64,000 bases of DNA, from contig NZ_MSZX01000011.1 of NCBI RefSeq assembly GCF_002021565.1, positions 124,027 to 188,026 on the forward strand, given 5' to 3'. This DNA comes from Paenibacillus selenitireducens. GTDB taxonomy: Bacteria > Bacillota > Bacilli > Paenibacillales > Paenibacillaceae. The notes under the pieces are model-generated. The model searched no databases and was not told where the DNA came from. It saw only the letters and a program-made list of their open reading frames with translations. The stretch's first letter is position 1, and each line of letters starts with the position of its first letter. A program made the position numbers and the translations under genes. Shown here in pieces: positions 44,701 to 52,462 of the stretch.

Positions 44701-45164
44701 GCGGCAAGCGAATGCTGATATTCTCACAATTCACGGGAATGTTGGAGATCATTCGCAGCATGCTTGCTCGGATGGGGCTGCCGTGTTTCTATCTCGCTGG
44801 TGATACCCCTGTGGAAGAACGGCTAGAGATGTGTTCCCGATTTAATGAAGGGGAGCATGATATTTTCTTGATATCGTTAAAAGCTGGCGGGACAGGCCTA
44901 AATTTAACGGGGGCAGATACAGTTATTTTGTATGATCTGTGGTGGAACCCTGCTGTCGAACAGCAAGCGGCGGATCGGGCGCATCGGATGGGACAGAAGA
45001 ATGTCGTGCAGGTGATCCGGTTAATCACGCAAGGGACAGTTGAAGAGAAAATGTATGAGCTGCAGCAGAAGAAAAAAGATCTTATCGATCAAGTGATCCA
45101 GACTGGTGAAGGCGCGACGACGTCGCTTACCGAGGAAGATATTCGAGAGCTGCTGATGATTTGA
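41784..45164 (+). CDS. SNF2-family helicase with N-terminal SWIM zinc finger
   Basis: This 1126-residue protein has a SWIM zinc finger at about residues 72-90 (CTC, then CEH) and a long SNF2-associated middle region. The SNF2 ATPase core carries Walker A DDMGLGKT (about 691-698) and DEAQ (from residue 800), and the helicase C domain ends with QQAADRAHRMGQ. SNF2 proteins of this bacterial HepA-like group move along double-stranded DNA or displace RNA polymerase or other proteins. The SWIM domain may bind DNA or protein. A LexA box lies in its promoter, so a role in the response to DNA damage is likely but not proved. Confidence 0.92.
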   Translation: MSLNRKPITSRDIMELCGSAAYKKGEELYQADRIQDLTYHPNTMEYNAVVKGNKKYNVKVSKDPFGEVEASCTCASFQNYYTNCEHIAGVLCEIMDVERKLANTSQQPVKSDVLDKATLGSADADIEEARQIQLQMLQSRAREEKYRQTDAFLALFQGEMARDQTGYQPIAGQKEHLQVEFICRAVSDYLRPSVLTLEMRMGPKKVYVVQKMKAFLQHVDEGEPHEFTKMFTYDPELHGFRPEDQEVIDILLNIYRNEWIVLESWGSPSAYTSFNHERELLIPPAQWDRLLKKLVQVDTQFFQNDRNCGPLTLRDEEERIPLIFQFQEAREDGYQLDIYGFEDLMILDHYGYCVIEGQLCRLQGKEEKRIADMNRIFHNVPHLLISQEQMEPFMERVLPSLQQIGQVRITQEIQDRLTMHPLKTKVYLDRNLQEHLLVRVEYGYGNIVIPQTPEGAKSAKDIDVILIRDSEKEALIEALMNTIASRPHRDRYLFEHEEDIYNFLYHVLPQLERHAEVYATAAIQEVMYTPSQASSGPKASVNMKGDGTWLEVGFSMEGLDRQEIQQLVHAIMEKKKYYRLSTGAFVSLEQEEFQEFGMLLTQLGVKKSEVKGPQIAVPVLRGLQLEDQGEHLKGIKFGKEFRQLMEHLKHPEELEFDVPATLAPILRDYQQHGFQWMKTLAHYRFGGILADDMGLGKTLQSITFILSEQQKDEMERMPTLIVCPASLVFNWERECRKFAPELKVSVVIGDKQERAERIEALFPNSPNYRRKPDVLITSYPLLRRDIEHYEQLTFGALFLDEAQAFKNHASQTSQSVKQLRAERRFALTGTPIENSLEELWSIFDAIFPELFTSKKVFHELHREQVAKMVRPFILRRMKRDVLTELPEKIETLQTTELYPEQKKLYAAYLEKLRKQATKELVEEGFPKSRMKILAGLTRLRQLCCHPALFVEDYEGSSSKMEQLFEIIEECMSSGKRMLIFSQFTGMLEIIRSMLARMGLPCFYLAGDTPVEERLEMCSRFNEGEHDIFLISLKAGGTGLNLTGADTVILYDLWWNPAVEQQAADRAHRMGQKNVVQVIRLITQGTVEEKMYELQQKKKDLIDQVIQTGEGATTSLTEEDIRELLMI

Positions 45165-45175
45165 GCATGTAATGT

Positions 45176-45204
45176 TTGACATATAATGGATACCCGTGTA
45201 TGAT
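45176..45204 (+). promoter_or_regulatory. Strong sigma-A type promoter
   Basis: TTGACA (45176-45181), a 17-base spacer and TATGAT (45199-45204) lie directly after the SNF2 gene. The transcript would begin near 45211 and carry a 33-codon frame and then a terminator. Confidence 0.82.
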
Positions 45205-45234
45205 TTCACTAACCAATGAACTGAAGGAGGTTCG

Positions 45235-45336
45235 ATGTTGATGCTAAACGTTCAGATGAATCTTAACCAAAAGAATAAAGGTCGCATCGTTCCGACATGT
45301 TCGCTTGAGGTGGAATTCGATTTACGCAGTTGCTGA
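45235..45336 (+). CDS. 33-residue small protein or leader peptide
   Basis: A perfect AAGGAGG (45224-45230) sits five bases before an ATG that opens a 33-codon frame beginning MLMLNVQMNLNQK and ending DLRSC. It is hydrophilic, Asn-rich near the start and has two Cys. No homolog is recognised. It lies between a near-ideal promoter and a hairpin terminator, so the transcript (about 200 bases) is devoted to it. It could be a leader peptide for the nucleotidyltransferase gene beyond the terminator, or a stand-alone small protein. Confidence 0.55.
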   Translation: MLMLNVQMNLNQKNKGRIVPTCSLEVEFDLRSC

Positions 45337-45377
45337 ATAAGCAGGTTAGCGTATGAAGGATGATATTATTCCATTTC

Positions 45378-45408
45378 GGCCATGGGCGATGACGTCCATG
45401 GTCTTTTT
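45378..45408 (+). terminator. Hairpin terminator or attenuator before the RlaP-like gene
   Basis: GGCCATGG pairs with CCATGGTC (one G-T pair) around a 10-base loop and is followed by five T residues. It sits between the 33-codon frame and the nucleotidyltransferase gene, so it could act as an attenuator. Confidence 0.75.
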
Positions 45409-45442
45409 GCATTCATTTGTTGCTGGTAGAGGAGGGGGTAGA

Positions 45443-46228
45443 ATGTTGGATTACCGCGTGATCATTCAAGAAGAGCTTCGAAAGATCGAGGCGCAGGAAG
45501 GCGTACGTATTTTGTATGCCTGTGAGTCAGGGAGCCGTGCATGGGGGTTTCCGTCCAAAGATAGCGACTATGACGTACGATTTATATATATCCGGCCTGT
45601 AGATTGGTATTTATCGATTAAGGAGCGGAGGGATGTGATTGAGCGTCCTATCAGCGATTTGTTGGATATCAACGGGTGGGATTTGAAGAAGGCGTTGAAC
45701 TTGTTCCGCAAGTCCAATCCGCCATTATTGGAATGGTTGTACTCGCCTATTCTATATGAAGAGAAGTATTCGATCACGGAACAGATCCGGGCGATCTCAC
45801 CGCTCACCTTTTCGCCGAAATCGTGCATGTATCATTATCTGAACATGGCCAAAGGAAACTTCCGGGAATATTTGCAAAGCGAGCAAGTAAAGATTAAGAA
45901 GTATTTCTATGTGCTGCGACCTGTTCTGACATGTGAATGGATTGAAAGATATAACGAGATGCCTCCGATGGAGTTTGAAGTGTTAGTCGATACACTGATC
46001 CCGGCAGAGGCTGAATTGCGAACCGTCATTCAAGATCTTTTGTCTCGCAAAAAAGCAGGGGATGAGTTGGATTATGAGCCGCAGATACATCCGATAAACG
46101 CTTATTTAGAGGAGAAAATTGGTTATTTTGAAAAGACAGCCACTGAAATGAAAGCCGCCGAAGGCGTGTTCGATGAACAGCTTGACGCATTGTTTCGGGC
46201 TGCATTAACGGAAGTGTGGAAGGAGTAA
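45443..46228 (+). CDS. RlaP/YcgL-family nucleotidyltransferase
   Basis: This 261-residue protein has the nucleotidyltransferase pattern CESGSRAWGFPSKDSDYDVRF, i.e. GSRAWG followed by D-x-D, with the family-typical helical C-terminal part containing the block NPPLLEWLYSP. The family (PF10127-like, YcgL/RlaP) is thought to act in RNA repair or nucleotide transfer, but the reaction is not established. I chose the ATG giving MLDYRV, behind GGAGGGGG, rather than an upstream ATG at 45353 that overlaps the terminator. The TatD gene follows after three bases, so they are co-transcribed. Confidence 0.85.
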   Translation: MLDYRVIIQEELRKIEAQEGVRILYACESGSRAWGFPSKDSDYDVRFIYIRPVDWYLSIKERRDVIERPISDLLDINGWDLKKALNLFRKSNPPLLEWLYSPILYEEKYSITEQIRAISPLTFSPKSCMYHYLNMAKGNFREYLQSEQVKIKKYFYVLRPVLTCEWIERYNEMPPMEFEVLVDTLIPAEAELRTVIQDLLSRKKAGDELDYEPQIHPINAYLEEKIGYFEKTATEMKAAEGVFDEQLDALFRAALTEVWKE

Positions 46229-46231
46229 ACC

Positions 46232-47011
46232 ATGATAGATATTGGCGTAAATTTATTACATCGTTCGTTCCAACTGGATCGAGAACAAGTTGTTGCAAGA
46301 GCGGAAGAGGAAGGGGTATCTCCATTAATTTTAACGGGGACCAGTCTACGAAGCAGCAAGGAGGCAGCGGATTATGCGAGTCGGTATCCTGCCAAGCTGT
46401 ATGCTACGGCAGGTGTGCATCCGCATGATGCGAAGAGCTGTAATGCAGATACGATCCCGAAGCTGAGAGCCTTGGCGCAGCGTACAGAAGTGGTGGCTAT
46501 CGGGGAATGCGGTCTTGATTTCAATCGAGATTTCTCGCCCCGGGATGTACAGCGTCAATGGTTCGAAGCGCAGATTCAACTGGCAGCCGAGCTGCAAATG
46601 CCGTTATTCCTGCATGAGCGTGATGCACATCGTGAATTTGTCGGAATATTGAAAGAGTATCGTAATTCCTTTGACAAAGCCGTCGTACATTGTTTCACAG
46701 GAACAGCGCAAGAACTGTACGCCTATTTGGATATGGGATTATATATTGGCATTACCGGTTGGATCTGCGATGAGCGCCGGGGGAAGCATCTGCGTGATTT
46801 GGTCCGAATCATCCCATTAGACCGGTTAATGATCGAGACGGATGCGCCTTTTCTAACGCCGCGGGATCTCAAACGCAAACCCTTGGATGGCCGCAATGAA
46901 CCGATGTTCTTGCCGCATATCCTAAGAACCGTCGCTACGTGCATGAATAAATCTGCCGACGAGGTTGCCGAGGCAACGACCCACACGGCGCGTTCCTTTT
47001 TCGCGCTCTAA
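46232..47011 (+). CDS. TatD-family metal-dependent DNase
   Basis: This 259-residue TIM-barrel hydrolase lacks the usual HxH at the extreme N-terminus (MIDIGVN is seen, where many have DxH). It retains AGVHPHD, the metal-ligand Glu in AIGECGLD, His in FLHERDAH and HCFTG, and Asp in ETDAPFLTPR. TatD proteins are 3'-5' DNases/RNases linked to oxidative-damage repair. The start follows AAGGAG. The stop codon lies at the left edge of a 447-base repeat, whose shared sequence supplies the TAA. Confidence 0.9.
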   Translation: MIDIGVNLLHRSFQLDREQVVARAEEEGVSPLILTGTSLRSSKEAADYASRYPAKLYATAGVHPHDAKSCNADTIPKLRALAQRTEVVAIGECGLDFNRDFSPRDVQRQWFEAQIQLAAELQMPLFLHERDAHREFVGILKEYRNSFDKAVVHCFTGTAQELYAYLDMGLYIGITGWICDERRGKHLRDLVRIIPLDRLMIETDAPFLTPRDLKRKPLDGRNEPMFLPHILRTVATCMNKSADEVAEATTHTARSFFAL

Positions 47012-47453
47012 TATAGCTTTGCCACCAACACGAATTGGCTTACCTAAAATGGATTTCTAACAAATCTACATCACCAGTCCTTTTTTGCAGACCTATCCTG
47101 GATTTATCCAACAAAGCTTCACTACCAGCACTAAAACGGGCACCTATACTGGACATTTCCAATATAGAGGGGGAAATTCAGCATTTTAGCGGCATTTTCA
47201 GCACATTCTATTGGATTTATCCAGTATAGAGTGCGAAATCGTACTGAAGACAGCGAAGTTAGTGGATATATCCAATATAGCACCACCACAAACACGTTTT
47301 CCCCACCTGTACTGGATTTTAAACAACATCGCAAACTTCATTCATCTTCATCATTGTTATAGATCGTTTTAAATTGATTTTTCATTTACGAAACGAGATC
47401 ACCCCCAAAAAATAGAGTGCCGAAAAGTCCTCTGGACGTTATCGGCACTCTGA
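47007..47453. repeat. Long intergenic repeat, copy 2
   Basis: This is the second copy of the 450-base element at 29997-30446, in the same orientation, roughly 90% identical by eye. Shared sequence starts at TCTAATATAG, overlapping the TatD stop codon. Spaced TGGATTTATCCAATATAG-type units are again present. The right end forms a good hairpin, GAGTGCCGA/TCGGCACTC with inner GTCC/GGAC (47415-47450), which is eroded in copy 1. No coding frame is supported. Confidence 0.85.
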
Positions 47454-47654
47454 AGCCAGCATCGTCACATGCTGGCCTCTTGCTGTTTATCTCTCTTTTC
47501 CTCATGTATCGTTACTCCGCTAACGGGTTAGCCTAACTTTATGATCCAGTTCACAAAATAAACGTTATGGGCCTAACTGACTCCCTTACGCGTCTTTTGA
47601 TATAGTAAGACTGCAAGCGATTACGTAGAAGCGATTACGAAGAAACCATTAGGA
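47454..47654. other. Intergenic stretch with a hairpin and a 14-bp direct repeat
   Basis: After the repeat, GCCAGCAT/ATGCTGGC (47455-47476) forms a stem without a T-run, perhaps marking the end of the TatD transcript. GCGATTACGTAGAA and GCGATTACGAAGAA (47617-47644) are direct tandem units downstream of the Crp-family gene. I see no gene here. Confidence 0.5.
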
Positions 47655-48359
47655 TTACCATTTACGAAGGGCAGGCACTTCTTCTGTTTCTTGACACATC
47701 TGTTCCAGCTGTTTTAGATTCATCACATAAATGATTTTCTGACGAATATCAATCAAACCTTCATTCTGAAAATCACTGAGTGTTTTGGAGATGGATTCCC
47801 GCGTAATCCCGACCATATTGCCGAGCAGCGCGTGATTGATCTTTATATCAATTTTGTAAGCGATGCCATCTTCTTGCCCGAAATTATAATACAGGTCCAT
47901 AATTAAGTTCGCGACCTTGGTCCGCACATCACAGAAGGTCATATAGCGAATCGTCCGGTTCAATACACGGACACGTTGGAACATAATTTCATAAGCTTTT
48001 CGCAGGACAGATGGATATTGATCAATGATTTGCAGGAAATCTTGTTTATTGATTTGCCAAGCGATAACAGGTTCCAAAGCCTCAACGGATGCAATGCGAT
48101 GATTGTCACCGGTAATGGCTTCGGCTTCACCGATAATTTCGCCAGGGAACTGAAAGCTGAGCACAACTTCCTTGCCATCTTGAATACGGTATATTTTGAC
48201 CTTACCTGTACGAAGAATGAAAATTTCATCGCTTTGGTCATTCTCGAACATGAAGACATGGTTCTTTTTATAGTGGCGTTCTTTGAGCAACGGTGCGATA
48301 CGGGCTAACTCATCCGTTGGAATCTCAGAGAACAGCGGGATTTGAGTTATATCTATCAT
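47655..48359 (-). CDS. Crp/Fnr-family transcriptional regulator
   Basis: This 234-residue regulator has an N-terminal cyclic-nucleotide-binding-type beta-roll (about 10-125, with PGEIIGEAEAITGDN), a long dimer helix, and a C-terminal winged helix with the recognition part GITRESISKTLSDFQNEG. No N- or C-terminal Cys cluster is present, so it is not an iron-sulfur Fnr. Its effector is unknown. The start is the ATG giving MIDITQ behind AAAGGATC. It is divergent from the purine permease gene with only 73 bases between them, so it may regulate that gene or itself. Confidence 0.9.
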   Translation of the reverse strand: MIDITQIPLFSEIPTDELARIAPLLKERHYKKNHVFMFENDQSDEIFILRTGKVKIYRIQDGKEVVLSFQFPGEIIGEAEAITGDNHRIASVEALEPVIAWQINKQDFLQIIDQYPSVLRKAYEIMFQRVRVLNRTIRYMTFCDVRTKVANLIMDLYYNFGQEDGIAYKIDIKINHALLGNMVGITRESISKTLSDFQNEGLIDIRQKIIYVMNLKQLEQMCQETEEVPALRKW

Positions 48360-48432
48360 GCATACAGATCCTTTCATGGTGAGATCAGAACTATTGTAAC
48401 ATCTTTGGCAGTAAGTAATATGTAGGGAATAA

Positions 48433-49740
48433 ATGGATGGGGGACGAAGGGAATTGAGTACACCAATCAAGAATCTGTTCCAGATTCGGGACAACGAAAC
48501 CAACATCCGTACGGAAATGTTGGCGGGTCTGACTTCTTTTATTACGATAGCCTATATTATTGCCGTCAACGGAGCCATTCTAAGCATTGCGGGGATGCCG
48601 TATGAAGCGGCGACGATCGCGACGGTGTTCGCTGCCCTTGTCGGATGTATGCTGATGGCGTTCTGGGCCAAATCACCGTTAATTCTAGCACCAGGCATGG
48701 GGGACAACGCGTTTTTTGTATTTACCTTAGTGTTTGCCTTTGGTCTTACTTGGCAGCAAGCCTTAGCAGCCGTATGTATCGCGGGAATCGTCTTTTTCTT
48801 AACTTCGGTGACGAAAGGCGCGATGTATTTATCGAAGACCATCCCTGTATCGATGATTCGTGCCATGACCGCAGGGATCGGTTTTTTTATCGGATTTTTA
48901 GGGTTGAAAAATGGCGGTGTGATCGTTCCGAGTGAGAGTACCTTCGTTCAGTTGGCGAGCTTAAGCGATCCGCATGCTTTAACGACGATGTTGACGCTTG
49001 TGATTGTCGTGCCATTGTTCTTGCGCGGTGTGAAAGGGAATTTCTTAATTGGCATCATTGCAGGTACCATCATTGGGGTATTGCTTGGGATCGTTGATTT
49101 CTCGGCGATGGGGAGCTTCCGTTTTTCTATGGCAGGATATGAGAATGTGTTTTTCTCTTTTGATTTTAGTCAAATCAGTACCTTTAATTTCTGGATCGCT
49201 GTTTTCTCCTTATCCATGGTCATCATCTTTGCCAATATGGGGGCACAGTTAGGTATGCTGCCGGACGATTCGAAGTTTAAGCGATCATTCCAGGCCAATG
49301 CACTGTCTATTATTGCGGCTTCGATGCTGGGGTGCAGTCCGACGACAACAGCTGCGGAGTCAGCAACTGGGATTGCGGCAGGCGGGAGATCGGGGTTAAC
49401 GCCATTTATCGCAGGCATTTTGTTCATTCCAGCATTGTTCGTGATTCCGCTTCTGAAAATGATCCCCAACGAGGCGATAGCACCGGTACTTGTCATCGTG
49501 GGCTGCTTAATGATCCAAGGAATCAAAGACATCAAGCTGGATGATTTCACGGAAGCTTTTCCGGCGTTTCTGATGATGGCGGTGATGCCGTTATCCTTCA
49601 GTATCGTAAATGGGATTGCGTTCGGGTTCATTGCTTACCCCATCGTCAAAATTGCAACGGGTCGGCGGTCTGAGGTATCGGGAACGATGTATGTGATTGC
49701 GGCCTTGTTCTTGCTCTACTTTATATTAGGTGCTCTCTAA
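48433..49740 (+). CDS. AzgA/PbuG-type hypoxanthine/guanine permease
   Basis: This 435-residue membrane protein has 12-14 hydrophobic segments. It carries the AzgA-family signature blocks GGLTSFITIAYI-like (here LAGLTSFITIAYII), APGMGDNAFFVFT and the half-helix motif GCSPTTTAAESATGIAAGGRSG. It should import purine bases by proton symport. The usual APGMGLNAFF has Asp in place of Leu here. The start is ambiguous between the ATG at 48433 (AGGGA upstream) and a TTG 18 bases later. The 49812-50792 Rieske gene and the permease at 51058 suggest purine use in the region. Confidence 0.9.
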   Translation: MDGGRRELSTPIKNLFQIRDNETNIRTEMLAGLTSFITIAYIIAVNGAILSIAGMPYEAATIATVFAALVGCMLMAFWAKSPLILAPGMGDNAFFVFTLVFAFGLTWQQALAAVCIAGIVFFLTSVTKGAMYLSKTIPVSMIRAMTAGIGFFIGFLGLKNGGVIVPSESTFVQLASLSDPHALTTMLTLVIVVPLFLRGVKGNFLIGIIAGTIIGVLLGIVDFSAMGSFRFSMAGYENVFFSFDFSQISTFNFWIAVFSLSMVIIFANMGAQLGMLPDDSKFKRSFQANALSIIAASMLGCSPTTTAAESATGIAAGGRSGLTPFIAGILFIPALFVIPLLKMIPNEAIAPVLVIVGCLMIQGIKDIKLDDFTEAFPAFLMMAVMPLSFSIVNGIAFGFIAYPIVKIATGRRSEVSGTMYVIAALFLLYFILGAL

Positions 49741-49748
49741 GGCAAAAG

Positions 49749-49789
49749 AAAAAGCTGACAGCTGCTTATCGCAGGGGTCAGCTTTTGTT
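49749..49789 (+). terminator. Terminator of the AzgA-type permease gene
   Basis: AAAAGCTGAC pairs with GTCAGCTTTT, with an inner imperfect stem, 10 bases after the stop codon. It separates the gene from the convergent Rieske gene. Confidence 0.8.
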
Positions 49790-49811
49790 ATGAATGAAGT
49801 TCTTAAGTTCT

Positions 49812-50792
49812 TTAAGCCGTTCCCCATTGAAGGCCCATGTCTTTCAAGTAACGGCGATAGGCGATACTCATGCGGTCACATGCAAGAGATAGTTCGGCTT
49901 GAAGATCGAGTGGAAGATCCTCAGGTTTTTGATTCTCAACGACAGGCTTGTCCTGTGCAAAAATAACGTCTTGGAACGCTGCGATTTCAGCGTCAGTCTG
50001 GTTCATTGGATAATTAAATGAAAGAATGCCGTAAGCGATCGAAGTCGTTGTGTCGACGGGAGCAACGGTAAGGATGATCGACATTTTCTGGTCGGTTTCT
50101 TTATCCCGTTTCGTGAACTTCACCGTCATCGGACGAAGGATCTCGTACGTATAGTAGACATTCTTCGCTTGACCTGAACCGTCAGGGTCAGGCTGAAACA
50201 CGGCAATTTCTTCGGAACGAATCGAATTTCCCTCTTGAATCACATGATAATCCCCAATGATCGTATGCTCTGCTACGCCTAAATATCCTACATGGACAAC
50301 AGCCAAGTGGCCCACATCCAAGAAATTCTCAATGACGCGGGGAGGTTTGGCTTCAACAAGTGTTTTTCCCCACATGACATTACGGTACTTGGAATCTTCC
50401 CATTCCGGCAGTTCAAAGAATGGAGCCGATTGGTCGGCATCTAAGCATACCCATATAAGTCCAAATTGCTCTTGGCAAGCATACTTCACGGTACGAGCCT
50501 TACCAGGAATCGCTCGGTCTTCAGGAAGTTGAGGGATGCGCACACACGCGCCGCTGCTGTCATATTCCCATGCATGGTAAGGGCATACCAAGTTGCCGTC
50601 TTTCACACAACCAAGCGATAGCTTCGCTCCCCGGTGAATACATAGATCCTTAAATGCATGAATCCCTTCCTCATTACGGAACAATACGACACGTTCGCCC
50701 ATCAGGGTAATGCCTAAAGGTTGCTCCGTTAATTCGTCTGAGCGACAAGCCACAAGCCATTCGCGCTGTAATACTGCATCTTCAATCTTCAT
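49812..50792 (-). CDS. Rieske-type aromatic/N-demethylating oxygenase, catalytic subunit
   Basis: This 326-residue protein has a Rieske [2Fe-2S] centre with C51, H53, C70 and H73 (CIHRG and CPYHAW) and a mononuclear iron site in ENFLDVGHLAVVH. This is the architecture of ring-hydroxylating or demethylating oxygenase alpha subunits such as VanA. A separate reductase is needed but is not encoded nearby. It sits between two purine-type permeases and faces one across a promoter region holding a PucR-like box, so a purine or methyl-purine substrate is possible but unproved. The start follows AAAGGAG. Confidence 0.9.
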   Translation of the reverse strand: MKIEDAVLQREWLVACRSDELTEQPLGITLMGERVVLFRNEEGIHAFKDLCIHRGAKLSLGCVKDGNLVCPYHAWEYDSSGACVRIPQLPEDRAIPGKARTVKYACQEQFGLIWVCLDADQSAPFFELPEWEDSKYRNVMWGKTLVEAKPPRVIENFLDVGHLAVVHVGYLGVAEHTIIGDYHVIQEGNSIRSEEIAVFQPDPDGSGQAKNVYYTYEILRPMTVKFTKRDKETDQKMSIILTVAPVDTTTSIAYGILSFNYPMNQTDAEIAAFQDVIFAQDKPVVENQKPEDLPLDLQAELSLACDRMSIAYRRYLKDMGLQWGTA

Positions 50793-50918
50793 GAATTTGA
50801 ACTCCTTTGCTCTCACTAGTTGATTATAGGAATGATCGTTAATTCTGAATAAATAAAAACCTCACATGTACAATAGTACCAAATCAATAAGAGAAGTCAA
50901 CAGAAAAACCGAACATTA

Positions 50919-50936
50919 TTTTTGGTTAATCAAAAA
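50919..50936. promoter_or_regulatory. Palindrome resembling a PucR box
   Basis: TTTTTGGTTAATCAAAAA is nearly symmetric and contains TTGGTTAA, the core of the Bacillus PucR (purine catabolism) box WWWCNTTGGTTAA; the conserved C is T here. It lies between the divergent Rieske and permease genes. Confidence 0.45.
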
Positions 50937-50954
50937 AATGTACGTATTTAGGTC

Positions 50955-50983
50955 TGTACAAATGCGAAAACCTCGCCTATAAT
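50955..50983 (+). promoter_or_regulatory. Promoter of the NCS2 permease gene
   Basis: TGTACA (50955-50960), a 17-base spacer and a perfect TATAAT (50978-50983) precede the gene by about 75 bases. A GTAC motif also occurs at 50942, so the site may be bound by a regulator. Confidence 0.6.
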
Positions 50984-51057
50984 CGGAATTGTGATTTTTG
51001 TCATATGGTGTCGGAAAGTGTAATCGTATTTTGCAAAATCAGAGAGGATGGTTTTCG

Positions 51058-52404
51058 TTGGAACAGCAGAAGCCAAACAATTCACCGCTGCTTGTTGGAG
51101 TGAATGATAAAATTGGCCCCGTCAAAGCACTATTGCTAGGGTTACAGCACGTATTAGCCATGGATTTGTACATCGCACCAATCATTATTGCAGGGATTCT
51201 TGCCCTAGATGCCAGTAATGCTTCCTTCTTTATTCAAATGTGTTTCTTAGCAACAGGACTTGCCACATTAATTCAGACAGGAATTGGTCTTCGTCTTCCG
51301 GTTGTGCAAGGACCCTCATATATTCCCATTGCAGCGATTGGAGCGATCGGCAGTAAATTAGGTCTAGCGGCGATGGCAGGAAGTATGATTCCAGGTGCGC
51401 TGATCGTGATGTTACTTGGTCTTCCCTTGAAATGGTTCGCAAAAGCTGTTCGACGTTTTATTCCGCCGCTTGTTGGGGGAACCGTTATTCTGATCGTAGG
51501 TATTGGTCTCATGCCTGTAGGATTGGGCAATGTATATAATGCACCAGGCAATCTGGGCCACAATATTATTATTGGTGCGGTATCTGCTGCAGTTTTGGTG
51601 GTTTGTATTCTTCTTGGACGTAAAGCGAAAGGGTTAGGAACATTTTTCCGCCTCATTTCGGTTATCGTTGCGATCGTTGCCGGCATCATCACAGCTTCGA
51701 TGTTCGGCGCGGTCGATTTTTCGCCAGTGAAAGAAGCCGCTTGGTTTTCGTTCCCGAAATTATTCCCATTCGGTGCGCCTGTATTTGATATTAGCGCGAT
51801 TCTGACAATGGTGTTCGTCTATTTCATCGTATTAATTGAAACGACGGGAACATGGTTTGTGGTTTCTTCGGTTACGGGAGAAGAGCTAACGGATGAAAGA
51901 TTGAACCGTGCATCCTTCGGTGAAGGTCTTGGATGTTTCGTAGGTTCGTTATTCGGCAGTACGCCGATGACGGGTTACTCTTCTAATGCAGGTCTTATTG
52001 CTATTACAGGAGTAGGTAGTCGGATGGCGATTATGGCTGGCGGCGGCATCTTGGTGCTTTTGGGGCTGATGCCTAAATTGTCCGCACTCATCACATGCAT
52101 CCCTGAACCGGTTATTAACGGAATCTTCGGTATCGTGTGTGTAGCTATTGTGATCAATGGTCTTAAAGTCATTCAACATGTAATCTTGGATGATCGCAAT
52201 ATGATGGTGATCGGTATCCCTGTATTGCTGACCGTTGCGATTACGGTGTTGCCGAAAGGGGCGACAGACGGGTTGCCAGACTTCGTGAACTACATTCTTT
52301 CCTCCGGCATTACCGTTGGTGCGCTTGCAGCCGTGATCTTGAATTTAATCATTCCGAACACGAAGAAGCAAGAAGTAAGTGCGGCGCAACATGAAGTTGC
52401 CTAA
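51058..52404 (+). CDS. NCS2-family xanthine/uracil-type permease
   Basis: This 448-residue membrane protein has about 14 hydrophobic segments. The NCS2 motifs are visible as LQHVLAM in the first segment, ETTGTWF in the middle and GSTPMTGYSSNAGLIAITGVGSR later, in the order of PbuX/PucK-like transporters. It should import xanthine or a related base. I chose TTG (giving MEQQKPNN) with AGAGAGGATGG upstream; an upstream ATG would add 20 residues without a good ribosome site. The gene is divergent from the Rieske oxygenase gene and has its own promoter and terminator. Confidence 0.88.
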   Translation: MEQQKPNNSPLLVGVNDKIGPVKALLLGLQHVLAMDLYIAPIIIAGILALDASNASFFIQMCFLATGLATLIQTGIGLRLPVVQGPSYIPIAAIGAIGSKLGLAAMAGSMIPGALIVMLLGLPLKWFAKAVRRFIPPLVGGTVILIVGIGLMPVGLGNVYNAPGNLGHNIIIGAVSAAVLVVCILLGRKAKGLGTFFRLISVIVAIVAGIITASMFGAVDFSPVKEAAWFSFPKLFPFGAPVFDISAILTMVFVYFIVLIETTGTWFVVSSVTGEELTDERLNRASFGEGLGCFVGSLFGSTPMTGYSSNAGLIAITGVGSRMAIMAGGGILVLLGLMPKLSALITCIPEPVINGIFGIVCVAIVINGLKVIQHVILDDRNMMVIGIPVLLTVAITVLPKGATDGLPDFVNYILSSGITVGALAAVILNLIIPNTKKQEVSAAQHEVA

Positions 52405-52423
52405 TAAACGATTCTTATAAAAT

Positions 52424-52458
52424 AAAAAGCTGATGTCGATGACGACGTCAGCTTTTTT
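52424..52458 (+). terminator. Bidirectional terminator between permease and ThrE genes
   Basis: AAAAAGCTGATGTCG-TGACGACGTCAGCTTTTTT forms a long stem with T-runs on both strands, placed between convergent genes. Confidence 0.85.
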
Positions 52459-52462
52459 GTTG

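Noticed and set aside
47655-48359. Oxygen-sensing Fnr
   Set aside because: The protein lacks the clustered Cys residues needed for an iron-sulfur sensor, so it is named only as Crp/Fnr family.
50793-51057. Purine riboswitch upstream of the NCS2 permease
   Set aside because: TATAATCGG and CATATGG resemble parts of the consensus, but the pairing stems and core loops are missing; TATAAT fits a -10 box.
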